DNA from: Oscillospiraceae bacterium
GTDB lineage: Bacteria; Bacillota; Clostridia; Oscillospirales; Ruminococcaceae
Length of the DNA stretch: 48,478 nucleotides
Direction of reading: 5' to 3'
Assembly: GCA_900768705.1 (NCBI GenBank)
Contig: CAAGEB010000121.1
Coordinates: 1-48,478 of the forward strand
The notes beneath the pieces were generated by a model. That model made no database searches, was not told where the DNA came from, and was given only the letters and a program-made list of their open reading frames with translations. The translations under genes and the position numbers were made by a program. Shown here in pieces: positions 32,901-41,280 of the stretch (the stretch's first letter is position 1; every line of letters begins with the position of its first letter).

Positions 32901-33558
32901 CCATAAGCTCTGCGGCAAGAGCAGCCTTTTCCGACTGCTTTTTCAGCAGGGGAAGCCGTTCCTCGTCCACACGGATAAGATCTCTCTGACGAACGATATT
33001 TTCCTCCGCCTGAGCCAGCTGCTTTTCGGTGTCGGCTTTCTTGTGCAGCGAAAGAGAAACCCCTGCCGCCTCTTCAAAAATTTCCCGTCTGCCGGTGCTG
33101 CGGGCATTGACGATTTCCGCCACTCTGCCCTGTCCGATTATGGAATATCCGTCACGACCCAGACCGGTTCCCATCAAAAGCTCCTGTATATCTTTAAGGC
33201 GGGATTTTCTGCCGTTTATCAGATATTCGCTTTCACCGCTTCTGAAAAGCTTACGGGAAATGGCAACCTCGTCGGAATCCACCGAAAGGGCTCTGTCGGT
33301 GTTGTCAATGGTAAGCACCACCTTTGCGAAACCCATAGGCTTTCGTTCCACGGTGCCGTGGAAAATAACATCCTCCATTTTTTCGCCCCGGAGAGTTTTT
33401 GCGCCGGTTTCGCCCATAACCCACCGCAGTGCGTCGGAGATATTGCTTTTTCCGTTGCCGTTGCTGCCAACCACCGCCGTAGTACGGGTGTCAAAGGACA
33501 GCACGGTTTTATCTGCAAAGGACTTAAAGCCCTGAATTTCAAGCGTCTTAAAAAACAT
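29977..33558 (-). CDS. smc: Chromosome segregation ATPase SMC
   Basis: SMC forms the condensin ring with ScpA and ScpB, both encoded at 3.8-5.1 kb. The N-terminal head has Walker A 'GSNGNGKSN' (31-39). Two long coiled coils flank a hinge around residues 500-680, with the Gly-rich 'NAGGSFTGGS' hinge end. The C-terminal head carries the ABC signature 'LSGGEQ' and Walker B 'FCMLDEVDAALDD'. Its 1193 residues match Firmicutes SMC. Start and stop abut the radical SAM and ftsY genes, so they form one transcript. Confidence 0.97.
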   Translation of the reverse strand: MFFKTLEIQGFKSFADKTVLSFDTRTTAVVGSNGNGKSNISDALRWVMGETGAKTLRGEKMEDVIFHGTVERKPMGFAKVVLTIDNTDRALSVDSDEVAISRKLFRSGESEYLINGRKSRLKDIQELLMGTGLGRDGYSIIGQGRVAEIVNARSTGRREIFEEAAGVSLSLHKKADTEKQLAQAEENIVRQRDLIRVDEERLPLLKKQSEKAALAAELMAEKKELEISVSVARLNEKSEQLRRLDDDLLMNRGYAENYERDIEKANESIEKLSDDKLAASAALERLRSGIQAVHDELSEKKTDISVAENELKHNEQRRTELAGQMKNDEESGRNFDRQIQAANAGIEEKQKQADNLEQEIISRQEELKAISEQSNASGADYSALEGQIAAAYGEKTKASLAASQAERSKTEFEEQKAAFLADAADSENKISEYKNQLDQAKKTAAEIAEEKDSAANKLSGLARLSEGKRKRLNDARTALDEAESRLGEKQQRYKVLSDIEKSKEGYYRSVKEIINAGEQGRLHGIHGIVADVINVPEKYVTAIETVLQPVLQNIIVDNEETANRCIRFLKETNAGRATLYPLTSMKGRHLNEPRLSDETGFEGIASELVEYDNQYAGIIGNLLGTTAVVDDISTATVIGKKYGYKFRIVTLDGQLVNAGGSFTGGSRINKGGIISRKQELDSLHSEVRKLRETVAQKNEEFERYRAENAKYTIEQEGINDKIRELDQEDIRIKAEISRLSGLLEQLEKQGDTVRLTVERFDYQIDQQNEIIGKSKSAIEELDKKISVLEEKHRQQTGERSAAENRIKTLSEEINTLNLEKMSALKDIEALRAQINNIEENRRALLENSGGYRAALEKLDESDRELRERIELRRREIQQADSEIGEKNTEISDLAKQVTDFEQRIAESHRSIQEANQNKEKFSREAARLEERRASVQKEYDKVVSLLFDSYELTVSQAAEIAKLPENLLTAENALNELNKKINALGIVNMAAIEEYETVSKRYEFQSAQLRDIEEAKKGLEKLIEELTAEIKTRFIESFEDINSHFKEIFVQIFGEGAHAELELTDPEDVLNSGIEIKAAPPGKVIKNLISLSGGEQTMVAITIYFAILMHRPTPFCMLDEVDAALDDINVEKYIRYLNHFSRKTQLMVITHRRGTIEGCSVLYGVFMQEKGVSRLLRQDLSEELDEELNEILT

Positions 33559-34565
33559 TAACTACCTCTGTTGGAATCGGGGCTTATTTCAAGATAAGCT
33601 CCCTGCCGATTTGCGGCTTTTATATCATAGCCCGCCTCGGAAAGTTTGAGAATATTCTCCCGCTTCTGACCGATAAGGCGGCTGGTATTTCTTTTGTCCG
33701 TATAAACTGTATAGCTTCCCTTAGGAAATTCACTGAGTATTTTCAGCAGGTCGCAGTACATCAATCTCGACTCGCAGATTTCACGAAATGCGGGATGATA
33801 AACGCCTCCCAGCATATCCCTTTCCACTTCTTTGCTTGCGTGAAGCCCCATTCTGATAACGGAAATGCCGTTTTCTTCAAATTTTCTCAGCAGTTCAGCG
33901 CACAAATCCACGGTTTCTTCAAAGGAAAAGCTGCGGTATTCCCCGCTTTTGTACAGCTCCCCGAGCCTTGTCCCCTCAAGTATCACCGTGGGATATATCC
34001 GCACGGTCTGAGGCTTCAATGCAATGAATTCCTCTGCGGTTTTACGGCAAAAATCGGGAGTATCACCGTACAGTCCCGTCATCATCTGCAAGCCCAATTC
34101 GATTTTGCGGGCTTTAATCATCTCCGAGGCTCTGCGAACATCCTCTGCGGTATGACCCCGCTCATTTACGGCAAGCACATCGCCGCACATAGACTGCGCT
34201 CCCAGCTCGATTGCCGTCACGCCGTACCTGCAAAGTATATCCAGTATTTCCTCCGAAATACAATCCGGTCTTGTGGAGCAGCGTATTCCGTCATACACGG
34301 GATATTTTTTCACCGCTTCCTCTGCGACGGAAAGCAGTTCTTTCATATATTCTTCGGGAACAGCCGTAAAGCTGCCTCCGAAAAACGCAATCTCCGCTTG
34401 GATTTCCTTTTCTGCCAGATGAGCCGCCTGCTCCTCCAGCAGAGACCTTACCTCCGCTGCGGATGGTGCCTTTGCGCTGCCCGAAATACTCTTCTGGTCG
34501 CAGAAGCTGCATCGGTGAGGACAGCCCAGATGAGGAATAAATATCGAAATATTAGTCCGTTTCAT
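33558..34565 (-). CDS. Radical SAM protein, Elp3/YhcC-like
   Basis: The iron-sulfur motif C-P-H-R-C-S-F-C near residues 15-22 (CxxxCxxC) and 'AFFGGSFTAVP' define a radical SAM enzyme with an Elp3-like core; the C-terminal region 'VYTDKRNTSRLIGQKR' is basic. There is no GNAT domain, so it is not a complete Elp3 tRNA-modifying enzyme. Its place between rnc and smc is common in Clostridia. The substrate is unknown; tRNA is a possibility. It overlaps rnc by 14 bases and smc by one. Confidence 0.85.
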   Translation of the reverse strand: MKRTNISIFIPHLGCPHRCSFCDQKSISGSAKAPSAAEVRSLLEEQAAHLAEKEIQAEIAFFGGSFTAVPEEYMKELLSVAEEAVKKYPVYDGIRCSTRPDCISEEILDILCRYGVTAIELGAQSMCGDVLAVNERGHTAEDVRRASEMIKARKIELGLQMMTGLYGDTPDFCRKTAEEFIALKPQTVRIYPTVILEGTRLGELYKSGEYRSFSFEETVDLCAELLRKFEENGISVIRMGLHASKEVERDMLGGVYHPAFREICESRLMYCDLLKILSEFPKGSYTVYTDKRNTSRLIGQKRENILKLSEAGYDIKAANRQGAYLEISPDSNRGS

Positions 34566-35241
34566 AACCCATAAGCTTTACCGCTTCCTTTGCGGCTGCC
34601 TGCTCCGCTTCCTTTTTGGAGGAACCCTTGCCGCTGCCGATTACCTGATCGTTCAGCATCACATCTGCAAAGAAAACCTTTCTGTTCTGAGCTGCGGCGT
34701 CATCGGTAACACGGTAAGAAATATGCTCCTCGGGATTTTGCTGGATAATTTCCTGCAAAATGGTTTTGTAATCGCCCAGCTTTACCTTACCCGATTTCAG
34801 CGCCTCGATAGAGGGAACAAATCTCAGTATCATCTTCGACGCCTCCGCCATTCCGCCGTCAAGATAAATTGCGGCAATAACCGCCTCGAAAGCGTCGGCA
34901 AGTATGGAACGGCGTTCCCTGCCGCCTGTCATTTCCTCGCCCTTTCCCAGAAGAATATACTCGCCGAGATTTATCCGCTTTGCAAAGGCATAGAGAGAAT
35001 TTTCGCAGACAATGGAAGCGCGGAGCTTTGTCAGCCCGCCCTCGGGAACGGTGGTCATATTCTCGAAAAGATACTCCGATACGGTAAGCTGCAGCACGCT
35101 GTCTCCCAGAAATTCCAGCCGCTCGTTGGAGCCGTTGTTTTTGCCTCCCGAATAGCTTGAATGGGTCAGCGCACGACGAAGATACATCGGCTCCCTAAAA
35201 TGATACCCAAGCTTTTCTTCAAGCTCTGCGGTGTCAGCCAT
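34552..35241 (-). CDS. rnc: Ribonuclease III
   Basis: RNase III cuts double-stranded RNA in rRNA processing and mRNA turnover. The catalytic signature 'NERLEFLGDSVLQL' and the later Asp/Glu ('LADAFEAVIAAIYLDGG') form the two-metal site; a dsRNA-binding domain follows at about residues 150-228 ('GSGKGSSKKEAEQAAAKEA'). ATG 35241 is chosen because GGAGG precedes it, while the upstream ATG at 35262 has none. It overlaps plsX by 8 bases. No acpP or fabD lies between plsX and rnc. Confidence 0.95.
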   Translation of the reverse strand: MADTAELEEKLGYHFREPMYLRRALTHSSYSGGKNNGSNERLEFLGDSVLQLTVSEYLFENMTTVPEGGLTKLRASIVCENSLYAFAKRINLGEYILLGKGEEMTGGRERRSILADAFEAVIAAIYLDGGMAEASKMILRFVPSIEALKSGKVKLGDYKTILQEIIQQNPEEHISYRVTDDAAAQNRKVFFADVMLNDQVIGSGKGSSKKEAEQAAAKEAVKLMGYETD

Positions 35242-36253
35242 TCTCACATTCCTCCCCGACATTGAGCTTTGCTATCGCCTCCGTCATCCGATCTATCGCC
35301 TTGTTTTCCACAAACATTTTTGCCTGTCTGAATGCTCCGAAAAACGCCTTGGCGTCGCTGCTGCCATGAGCCTTGAAAACAGGCTTTGCTGTACCGAGAA
35401 GCGGCGAACCGCCGATTTCCTTATAGTCCATGTGACGGGTAAGCTTGTCAAGCTGCTTCTTTACGCACAATGCGCCGATTTTAGTCTTGAGATTTGCAAA
35501 GAACATTTCTTTCAGGGAATTTTTCATCAGAACACCCATACCTTCGCAGGCTTTCAGGAAAACATTCCCCGTAAATCCGTCCGTTACCAGCACATCAACG
35601 GCTCCCAGCGGCACCTCTCTCGCTTCCACATAGCCCACAAAGTTTATGGGAGCTTTTTCCAGAAGCCGCTTGGTTTCGTGTTCCAGCTCTCTGCCCTTTT
35701 CTTCCTCGGTGCCTATGTTGAGCAAGCCTACCTTCGGATTTTTAATTCCCATTGTGGTTTCCATAAAGCAGCTTCCCAGAATTGCAAACTGCAGCAGCAT
35801 TTCGGGACGGCATTCCAGATTTGCTCCGCCGTCCAGAACGCAGTAACGCTTTCCCTCTGCTCCCGGCATCAACGGCACGAGAGCGGTTCTTTTAACACCC
35901 TTTATACGCTTTTCAATAAGAGTTCCGCCCACTACTATCGCCGCAGTGCTTCCTGCGCTTATTGCTGCGTCAGCCTCCCCCCTTGCCAGCATATTGAATG
36001 CCACACCCATTGATGTGCCGCTTTTCTCGGTAAGTATGGATTTGGGATTATCCTCGGTGGTCATCTCGCCGCTTGCCGCCACCAGCTCAATTCCGGTTTC
36101 GGGAATGTTAAGCTCGGTCATGCGCTTTTTCAGCACATCAAGCTCTCCCGTTACCGCAATCTCTATTCCCAAGTCACGCACAGCCCATGCTGCGCCTTTA
36201 AGTACTTCGTCGGGAGCATTATCGCCGCCGAAACCATCTATAACAATTTTCAT
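35234..36253 (-). CDS. plsX: Phosphate acyltransferase PlsX
   Basis: PlsX makes acyl-phosphate from acyl-ACP, the first committed step of phospholipid synthesis with PlsY. 'MKIVIDGFGGDNAPDEVLKG' opens the protein, 'SAGSTAAIVVGG' and 'VLVTDGFTGNVFLKACEG' are conserved blocks. ATG 36253 is preferred (AGGAG upstream) over an in-frame ATG at 36271 inside the previous gene's stop region. Length 339 is normal. It follows trmFO and precedes rnc. Confidence 0.95.
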   Translation of the reverse strand: MKIVIDGFGGDNAPDEVLKGAAWAVRDLGIEIAVTGELDVLKKRMTELNIPETGIELVAASGEMTTEDNPKSILTEKSGTSMGVAFNMLARGEADAAISAGSTAAIVVGGTLIEKRIKGVKRTALVPLMPGAEGKRYCVLDGGANLECRPEMLLQFAILGSCFMETTMGIKNPKVGLLNIGTEEEKGRELEHETKRLLEKAPINFVGYVEAREVPLGAVDVLVTDGFTGNVFLKACEGMGVLMKNSLKEMFFANLKTKIGALCVKKQLDKLTRHMDYKEIGGSPLLGTAKPVFKAHGSSDAKAFFGAFRQAKMFVENKAIDRMTEAIAKLNVGEECENG

Positions 36254-36270
36254 ATCATTCTCCTGTATCA

Positions 36271-37581
36271 TCAGCCCAGTACGCTGTCCAAATCCTTCAA
36301 TGCCCGCTGTGCAAGTGCGGCATATTTTTCCCGTTTATCCCTGATATTCTCATCAAGCGGCGGGAGTATTCCCATATTCGCACCCATCGGATCGAACTCG
36401 CAGTATCTGTCGTCAGCCCAATCGCAGACATAATCGATTATCGCACCAAGCATTGTCGTGTTCGGCAGTTTCAGCGGTTCTCTGCCCGAAAGCCTGTCTG
36501 CGAGTGCTCTTCCCGCAATAATTCCCGAAGCCGCACTCTCCACATAGCCCTCAACGCCCGTTATCTGCCCGCCGAAAAACACATTTTCCGAACCCTTGAG
36601 CATAAAATTCTTGTCAAGCAGCGTTCTCGAACAGATGTAGGTGTTTCGGTGCATTACGCCGTACCGCACAAATTCTGCGTTCGCAAGCCCCGGAATAAGC
36701 GAAAACACACGCTTTTGCTCGCCGAATTTCAGATGGGTCTGAAAACCCACAAGGTTGTACATCGTCCCCTCTGTGTTTTCCTTTCGCAGCTGAACCGCCG
36801 CCCACGGACGCCTGCCCGTTCTCGGGTCGGTAAGTCCCACAGGCTTCATACAGCCGTAGCGAACGCTTTCAATTCCCCGCTTTGCCAGCACCTCCACGGG
36901 CATACAACCCTCGTAAACGCCGGGATTTTTGTCAAATTCGTGAAGCTCGGCAGATTCTGCGTTCACAAGTTCGTTCCAGAACCGTTCGTACTCCTCTTTC
37001 GTGAACGGGCAGTTCAGATAATCGTCTCCGCCCTTGTCATAGCGAGACTGACTGAACGCTATGGAACAGTCGATGCTGTCCGCAGTAACAATCGGTGCGG
37101 AAGCGTCAAAAAAGCTCATAAACTTGCCGTTCTCGCCAAACCGCTCACGGATTTTCTGCGTAAATGCGTCGCTTGTAAGCGGTCCCGTGCAGATAACCGC
37201 ATTTTTCTCGGGAAACTCGGTGATTTCGCCGCTTACCACGGTGATTTTCGGGTGATTTCTGATAATCCGAGTAACCTCGTCCGAAAAGTCCTTTCGGTTC
37301 ACCGCCAACGCTCCGCCGGCGGGAACGGCGGTTTTCTCAGCAGCGGGTACGATTATCGAACCAAGCCTGCGCATTTCTTCCTTCAAAAGCCCGCAGGCAC
37401 TGTCAATTCTCGAAGCCTTCAGCGAATTGGAGCATACCAGTTCCGCAAAGCCTTCATATTTGTGAGCGGGAGAAAACTTCACGGGCTTCATCTCGCAAAG
37501 CTCAACTTCAAAACCACGCTGCGCAAGCTGCCAAGCCGCCTCACAGCCTGCCAGACCCGCTCCTATAACCTTAACCCTCAT
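36271..37581 (-). CDS. trmFO: FADH2/methylenetetrahydrofolate-dependent tRNA (uracil-54) methyltransferase
   Basis: TrmFO makes ribothymidine at tRNA position 54 using folate. The FAD Rossmann motif 'VIGAGLAGCEAAWQLA' opens the protein, followed by the family block 'FAELVCSNSLKA' with the catalytic Cys and 'GCMKPVGLTDPRTGRRPWAA'. ATG 37581 is used; it overlaps the topA TGA (TGATG), so the genes are coupled. Length is 436. topA-trmFO is the Bacillus order. Confidence 0.96.
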   Translation of the reverse strand: MRVKVIGAGLAGCEAAWQLAQRGFEVELCEMKPVKFSPAHKYEGFAELVCSNSLKASRIDSACGLLKEEMRRLGSIIVPAAEKTAVPAGGALAVNRKDFSDEVTRIIRNHPKITVVSGEITEFPEKNAVICTGPLTSDAFTQKIRERFGENGKFMSFFDASAPIVTADSIDCSIAFSQSRYDKGGDDYLNCPFTKEEYERFWNELVNAESAELHEFDKNPGVYEGCMPVEVLAKRGIESVRYGCMKPVGLTDPRTGRRPWAAVQLRKENTEGTMYNLVGFQTHLKFGEQKRVFSLIPGLANAEFVRYGVMHRNTYICSRTLLDKNFMLKGSENVFFGGQITGVEGYVESAASGIIAGRALADRLSGREPLKLPNTTMLGAIIDYVCDWADDRYCEFDPMGANMGILPPLDENIRDKREKYAALAQRALKDLDSVLG

Positions 37582-39680
37582 CACTTATCCTTTGCATTAT
37601 CCAGCGGACGCTCATAGCCGCAGCCTTCTTTTGCGCAATAAATCTTACCTTGTCTGCCCGATTTCTTGAAAAGGCTTGCCCCACAGTTCGGGCATTTTTC
37701 CTCAAGGGGCAGATCCCATGTCATATAATTGCAGTCCTTATAATTTTCACAGCTGTAAAAGGGCTTTCCCTTTTTGGATTTCCGAAGCAGCATTTTACCG
37801 CCGCATTTAGGGCAGGTACCCTTTGTTTCGGAAACGATTTTTTTGGTGAAGGTACATTCCGGGAAGCCTGAACAGCCGAGAAATTTTCCGTAAGGACCGA
37901 TTTTTATAACCATCGGCTTTCCGCATTTTTCGCAGATAACATCGGTAGGCTCGTCGGGAACTTTCAGGTGCTTGCCCTCCATATCCAGCTCCGCCTGTTT
38001 CAGTTCCTTTTCAAATTCCTTGTAGAATTTGCGGAGAGTTTCCACCCAGTCCTTGGTTCCCTTCTCAATATCATCAAGGCTGCTTTCCATTTTTGCCGTG
38101 AATTTAACATCAACGATATTGTTGAATTTATCCTTGAGAAGTCCCGTTATAACCTCGCCGAGAGCGGTGGGTTTCAGCTGATTTCCCGATTCCCGCTCCA
38201 CATAATGCCTGTCAAGAATAGTGGAAATTGTAGGCGCATAGGTGGAAGGTCTGCCTATACCGTTTTCCTCCAGTGCCTTGATAAGAGACGCCTCGTTATA
38301 CCGTGCGGGAGGCTGGGTGAAATGCTGATTTCCCGCAATTTCCTTCGGATTGAGAATGTCTCCTTTTTCAATTTTCGGCAATGCTCCCGAGGCTTCGGAA
38401 TCATCGCTTTCCTTTGCTTCCTCATAAAGCTTTGTAAAGCCGTCGAACTTCACGGAATACCCGCTCGCCTTGAAAAGGCAGTCCGCTGCCGAAATATCCA
38501 CGGACACGGTATCCATAACCGCATTAGCCATCTGGCTTGCCATAAAACGCTCCCAGATAAGCTTGTAAAGCTTGTACTGGTCGCCGGTGAGAGATGATTT
38601 TATCTTTTCCGGAGTAAGCTCCACATTGGTGGGTCGGATTGCCTCGTGGGCGTCCTGAGCATTGCTCTTTGAACGGAAAACACGGGGCTTTTCGGGAAGA
38701 TAGCTTTCTCCGTAAAGCTGCTTTATCAATGCGGCTGCGGCTGCCTTTGCCTCGTCGGAGATACGCAAGGAGTCGGTTCGCATATAGGTTATAAGACCCA
38801 CTGCTCCCATTCCCTGCACATCAACGCCTTCGTACAGCTCCTGAGCCGCCTTCATAGTCCTCCGTGACTGAAAGGAAAGCTTGTGAGAAGCCTCCTGCTG
38901 GAGAGTGGAGGTGGTAAAGGGCGGAGAGGGCTGCTTTTTCCGCTGGGATTTCTTTATGCCTGAAACGGTATATTCCGCATTTTCCAGCTTTGCAAGAACT
39001 GCGTCGGCAGATGACTTATCCGCCAGCTCTGCCTTCTGTCCTCCGATCTCCGCCAGCTTTGCGGAAAATACCTTCTTGGAGGAAGCGGTGGTAAATTTTC
39101 CGTCAATGGTCCAGTATTCCTTTGACTTAAACGCCCGTATTTCCTCTTCACGGTCAACGATGATACGCACCGCCACAGACTGTACCCGTCCTGCGGACAA
39201 GCCTCTGCGAACCTTCTTCCACAAAAACGGCGAAAGCTTGTAGCCCACAATTCTGTCAAGAATTCTGCGGGTCTGCTGAGCGTTTACGGTATCGGAATTT
39301 ATAGTTCTCGGGTGGCTCATACCGTACTGTACGCCGGTTTTGGTGATTTCATTGAAAGTAACCCGCACCGGAGCTTTTTCGTCAATGCCCAACAGATGCG
39401 ACAAATGCCATGCGATAGCCTCTCCCTCACGGTCCGGGTCGGTTGCCAGATATACGGTATCGCTTGCCTTTGCCCGCTTTTTAAGCTCCTTGATTATATC
39501 CGATTTATCCTTCATGTTGACATACTGGGGCTCAAAATTATGCTCCACATCAACTCCGAGCTTGGATTTGGGAAGGTCGATAATATGACCCGTGGACGCC
39601 ATTACATCATATCCCGCACCAAGATATTTTTTCACGGTTTTCGCCTTTGAAGGCGACTCCAAAATTACCAGATCTGCCAA
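37581..39680 (-). CDS. topA: DNA topoisomerase I
   Basis: Type IA topoisomerase that relaxes negative supercoils. A TOPRIM domain (about 1-110, 'ATDPDREGEAIAWHL') is followed by the catalytic domain with Y299 in 'GLITYMRTDS'. The C terminus has three zinc ribbons: CEKC..., CPKC... and CPNC... pairs, each closed by a second Cys pair. Translation starts at TTG, with GGAGG 5 bases upstream. Its 699 residues are typical. An unusual set of palindromes lies upstream at 39729-39779. Confidence 0.97.
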   Translation of the reverse strand: MADLVILESPSKAKTVKKYLGAGYDVMASTGHIIDLPKSKLGVDVEHNFEPQYVNMKDKSDIIKELKKRAKASDTVYLATDPDREGEAIAWHLSHLLGIDEKAPVRVTFNEITKTGVQYGMSHPRTINSDTVNAQQTRRILDRIVGYKLSPFLWKKVRRGLSAGRVQSVAVRIIVDREEEIRAFKSKEYWTIDGKFTTASSKKVFSAKLAEIGGQKAELADKSSADAVLAKLENAEYTVSGIKKSQRKKQPSPPFTTSTLQQEASHKLSFQSRRTMKAAQELYEGVDVQGMGAVGLITYMRTDSLRISDEAKAAAAALIKQLYGESYLPEKPRVFRSKSNAQDAHEAIRPTNVELTPEKIKSSLTGDQYKLYKLIWERFMASQMANAVMDTVSVDISAADCLFKASGYSVKFDGFTKLYEEAKESDDSEASGALPKIEKGDILNPKEIAGNQHFTQPPARYNEASLIKALEENGIGRPSTYAPTISTILDRHYVERESGNQLKPTALGEVITGLLKDKFNNIVDVKFTAKMESSLDDIEKGTKDWVETLRKFYKEFEKELKQAELDMEGKHLKVPDEPTDVICEKCGKPMVIKIGPYGKFLGCSGFPECTFTKKIVSETKGTCPKCGGKMLLRKSKKGKPFYSCENYKDCNYMTWDLPLEEKCPNCGASLFKKSGRQGKIYCAKEGCGYERPLDNAKDK

Positions 39681-39728
39681 TTTGTCCTCCGATTGTTCTT
39701 ATGTTCTATATATTTTCTTGTTGTTAGT

Positions 39729-39779
39729 GGTGAGTTTAGCCTTCCGTTTCCGAAAAGTTAAACTCACCGTTAACGGTGA
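39729..39779. repeat. Nested palindromes upstream of topA
   Basis: GGTGAGTTTA (39729-39738) pairs with TAAACTCACC (39759-39768), and a perfect 16-bp palindrome centred on GTTAAC occupies 39764-39779 (TCACCGTTAACGGTGA). The two structures share bases and are mutually exclusive. They lie in the 110 bases between trmH and topA, about 50 bases ahead of the topA start. A regulatory operator, a switchable RNA fold or a repeat fragment are all possible. Confidence 0.5.
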
Positions 39780-39790
39780 AAGCCGCCCGA

Positions 39791-40555
39791 TTACAGTCCC
39801 TTGCTTGCCGCCATAATAATTGCCGCCGCAATTGCTGCATTCAGAGATTCCGCCTTTACAATCGGGATATACAGCTTTCTGTGGCAATGCTCCGCAGTCT
39901 GCGGAGAAACTCCTCTTGCCTCATTTCCGATAACGAAAGCCGATTTTCCGTCAAAAACAATCTCCCCCAGCTTCTGCGCCGAGCTGTCCAGCATTGCGGC
40001 ATAAAGGGTAAAGCCCCGCAGAATATTGTCCAGCTCCTCCGACGAGGTATGAATTACAGGAAAACGGAAAGCACTTCCCATAGAAGCCCGCAGTGTTTTC
40101 GGGGAATAAATGTCTGCGCTGTCTCCAAGCGTTATCATACCGTCAAAGCCCAGTGCTTCGGCGGTTCTTATAATAGTTCCCACATTTCCCGGGTCGGAAA
40201 CTCCGTCAAGGATTATCACCCGTTCTGCTTCGGCGGGAATGAAATTATCCCGCATCTCCGCCGCCGCAAACATACCCTGAGGTGAGCTGGTATCGGATAT
40301 ATATTCGGAAACCTCTTCGGTTATGATAATGCACTGTTCCGCCCGTTCCAGCATTTTCTCAACTGTATCCGGGTATTTCTCCGCCGCTTTTTCCGTATAG
40401 GCGAAAAGCGGTATTTTATTGTCGAGTGCGGAAATTTCTCCGCAGAGATGGTCTCCCTCTGCGGCAAAAATCCGCTCCCGATCACGGAGCTTTTTTTCCC
40501 GCAAAAGCTGCCTCAAAAACCTCACATTGTCGTTTTTTCGAGACGAAACCGTCAT
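39791..40555 (-). CDS. TrmH family (SPOUT) RNA methyltransferase
   Basis: This SpoU-type 2'-O-ribose methyltransferase acts on tRNA or rRNA with SAM. An N-terminal substrate-binding domain ('EKKLRDRERIFAAEGDHL') precedes the trefoil-knot domain with motif 1 'ILDGVSDPGNVGTIIRTAEA', motif 2 'FVIGNEARGVSP' and motif 3 'IPIVKAESLNAAIAAAI'. ATG 40555 is chosen because the upstream frame start at 40573 has no binding site. It lies downstream of rplT across a terminator, a common Firmicutes neighbour. The exact nucleotide target is unknown. Confidence 0.9.
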   Translation of the reverse strand: MTVSSRKNDNVRFLRQLLREKKLRDRERIFAAEGDHLCGEISALDNKIPLFAYTEKAAEKYPDTVEKMLERAEQCIIITEEVSEYISDTSSPQGMFAAAEMRDNFIPAEAERVIILDGVSDPGNVGTIIRTAEALGFDGMITLGDSADIYSPKTLRASMGSAFRFPVIHTSSEELDNILRGFTLYAAMLDSSAQKLGEIVFDGKSAFVIGNEARGVSPQTAEHCHRKLYIPIVKAESLNAAIAAAIIMAASKGL

Positions 40556-40584
40556 CGGAAAAATCACCCCCACATAGCGAAAAT

Positions 40585-40609
40585 CTCACGCCCTTTTGAA
40601 AGGCGTGAG
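40585..40609 (-). terminator. Intrinsic terminator of infC-rpmI-rplT
   Basis: CTCACGCC (40585-40592) pairs with GGCGTGAG (40602-40609) just beyond the rplT stop. On the minus strand the hairpin is followed by ATTTTCG; a strong A/T-run flanks the other side. Confidence 0.75.
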
Positions 40610-40622
40610 AAAAAAAGCAATT

Positions 40623-40976
40623 TTAAAGAGCTGCCTTAGCCTTCTCGGTGAGGGCTGTAAAGCCTGCTGCGTCGTTGATTGCAATCTCGGAAAGCATCTT
40701 TCTGTTGAGAGTGATGTCAGCCTTCTTGAGACCGTTCATAAAGGTGGAATAGTTCATTCCGTTTGCCTTGCAGGCTGCGGAAATTCTTGTAATCCACAGG
40801 CGTCTGAAGTCTCTCTTCTTGAGTCTTCTGCCTACATAAGCATACTGACCGGACTTCATCACCGCTTCCTTAGCGGTCTTGAAAAGTCTGCTCTTTCCGC
40901 CCCAGTAGCCCTTTGCAAGCTTCAGGGTTCTATTTCTTCTCTTGCGTGTCGCAAGTGCGCCTTTAATTCGTGCCAT
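40623..40976 (-). CDS. rplT: 50S ribosomal protein L20
   Basis: L20 is an early 50S assembly protein. The 117-residue basic protein opens with 'MARIKGALATRKRRNRTLKL' and shows the typical 'FRRLWITRISAACKANG' block. In Bacillus, L20 represses its own infC-rpmI-rplT operon by binding the leader mRNA; a matching leader precedes infC here. It lies 61 bases after rpmI. Confidence 0.97.
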   Translation of the reverse strand: MARIKGALATRKRRNRTLKLAKGYWGGKSRLFKTAKEAVMKSGQYAYVGRRLKKRDFRRLWITRISAACKANGMNYSTFMNGLKKADITLNRKMLSEIAINDAAGFTALTEKAKAAL

Positions 40977-41037
40977 ATTTATAACCTCCTGTCAATCGTC
41001 CACCGAAAGCCTCTGCTTTCAAGCGTTTTGAAAATCA

Positions 41038-41235
41038 TTATTTGTAAGGAATAAGGCTCTTTACCTGAGCTACATTTGTCTTATCCGCATACGCACCCAG
41101 ACGCAGACCTCTTTTGCGCTTTGTGGACTTCTTGGTAAGGATATGACGCTTACCGCAGTGCTGCATCTTTACCTTGCCGCTTCCTGTCAGCTTAAAGCGC
41201 TTCTTTGCGCCGCTGTGTGTTTTAATCTTAGGCAT
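41038..41235 (-). CDS. rpmI: 50S ribosomal protein L35
   Basis: This 65-residue basic protein begins 'MPKIKTHSGAKKRFKLTGSG' and contains 'HILTKKSTKRKRGLR', standard L35. ATG 41235 is preceded by GAGGAGG; a frame continuing upstream to 41271 would run into the infC stop region and is rejected. It is the middle gene of infC-rpmI-rplT. Confidence 0.97.
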   Translation of the reverse strand: MPKIKTHSGAKKRFKLTGSGKVKMQHCGKRHILTKKSTKRKRGLRLGAYADKTNVAQVKSLIPYK

Positions 41236-41280
41236 TTTCTTGTCCTCCTCAAAATTTAAATGTGTACGCACCGTGTGCCG

